A stretch of 64,000 nt of DNA. It comes from JANNSX01 sp963741525 (lineage in GTDB: Bacteria > Pseudomonadota > Alphaproteobacteria > Rhizobiales > Hyphomicrobiaceae). Shown here piece after piece: positions 63,983 to 64,000 of the stretch. Location: NCBI GenBank assembly GCA_963741525.1, contig CAVUIW010000027.1:186001-250000 (forward strand), read 5' to 3'. A program made the translations under genes and the position numbers. The notes under the pieces were generated by a model, which was given only the letters and a program-made list of their open reading frames with translations, made no database searches and was not told the DNA's origin. The first letter of the stretch is position 1, and every line of letters begins with the position of its first letter.

Positions 63983-64000
63983 ATGACGACGATGCGTTCC
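63983..64000 (+). CDS. Possible start of a further gene, cut by the window end
   Basis: An ATG at 63983 (MTTMRS) with GCGAGG nine bases upstream begins an open frame that leaves the window after six codons. Too short to identify; recorded only because the position and Shine-Dalgarno-like sequence fit a gene start. Confidence 0.25.

Overview
The window is 64 kb of GC-rich chromosome from an alphaproteobacterium, most likely order Hyphomicrobiales (Rhizobiales). The evidence is gene content and order: a Usg-family protein, a DUF4164-like gene next to zapA and a 6S RNA next to 5-formyl-THF cyclo-ligase, uvrC-pgsA-moaD-moaE, ubiK-lgt-NDUFAF7 methyltransferase-pgeF, ilvE next to a MarR regulator and an OmpR/EnvZ-like pair, and the block DUF1285 / CoA-type Nudix hydrolase / DUF6111 / CCA transferase divergent from moxR-DUF58-DUF4159. 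Genus cannot be decided from the sequence. No phage, plasmid, CRISPR or integrase genes were seen, and no tRNA or rRNA.

Layout. 1-12.8 kb: 3' end of efp, a small membrane protein, glyA, a class III adenylate cyclase with TPRs, a molybdopterin oxidoreductase flanked by two paralogous DUF900 alpha/beta hydrolases, usg, and the cca-DUF6111-Nudix-DUF1285 operon. 12.9-19.8 kb: moxR, DUF58, a DUF4159 protein and a large membrane protein, an envelope-linked MoxR AAA+/von Willebrand-like operon. 20-29.4 kb: amidase, ABC exporter, hemF, and a polyamine uptake operon (potG-potH-potI-potF). 29.4-36 kb: Sel1-repeat protein, a ThiE-like protein, a 771-residue RTX protein, class I aldolase and GAPDH. 36-44 kb: zapA, 6S RNA, folate enzyme, VOC protein, glycosyltransferase plus tandem cupin, YiiX-type cysteine hydrolase, class II DAHP synthase, sugar transferase. 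44-64 kb: an orphan gene, uvrC, pgsA, moaDE, ilvE, the MarR/two-component operon, csaA, a TetR regulator, proC, ybjN, a second RTX protein, ubiK, lgt, NDUFAF7-like methyltransferase, pgeF, a lipoprotein, prs and a methyltransferase.

Two things stand out beyond the genes. First, the intergenic DNA is crowded with palindromic elements of several families. Three 165-bp-class elements (21.7, 36.7 and 47.4 kb) are built as two tandem long-stem hairpins with roughly 21-nt loops; two are near-identical and the third shares the architecture but not the sequence. A second family (36.9, 43.6, 50.9 kb) shows compensatory stem changes. There is also a 260-bp nested inverted-repeat element at 38.3 kb and converging REP pairs at 1.0, 23.9 and 40.8 kb. 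Second, many genes, mostly between 13.6 and 26.1 kb, are broken by single-base indels, nearly all insertions. In every case the protein continues cleanly in another frame, which points to sequencing error rather than gene decay. Coordinates of those genes span the whole reconstructed gene.
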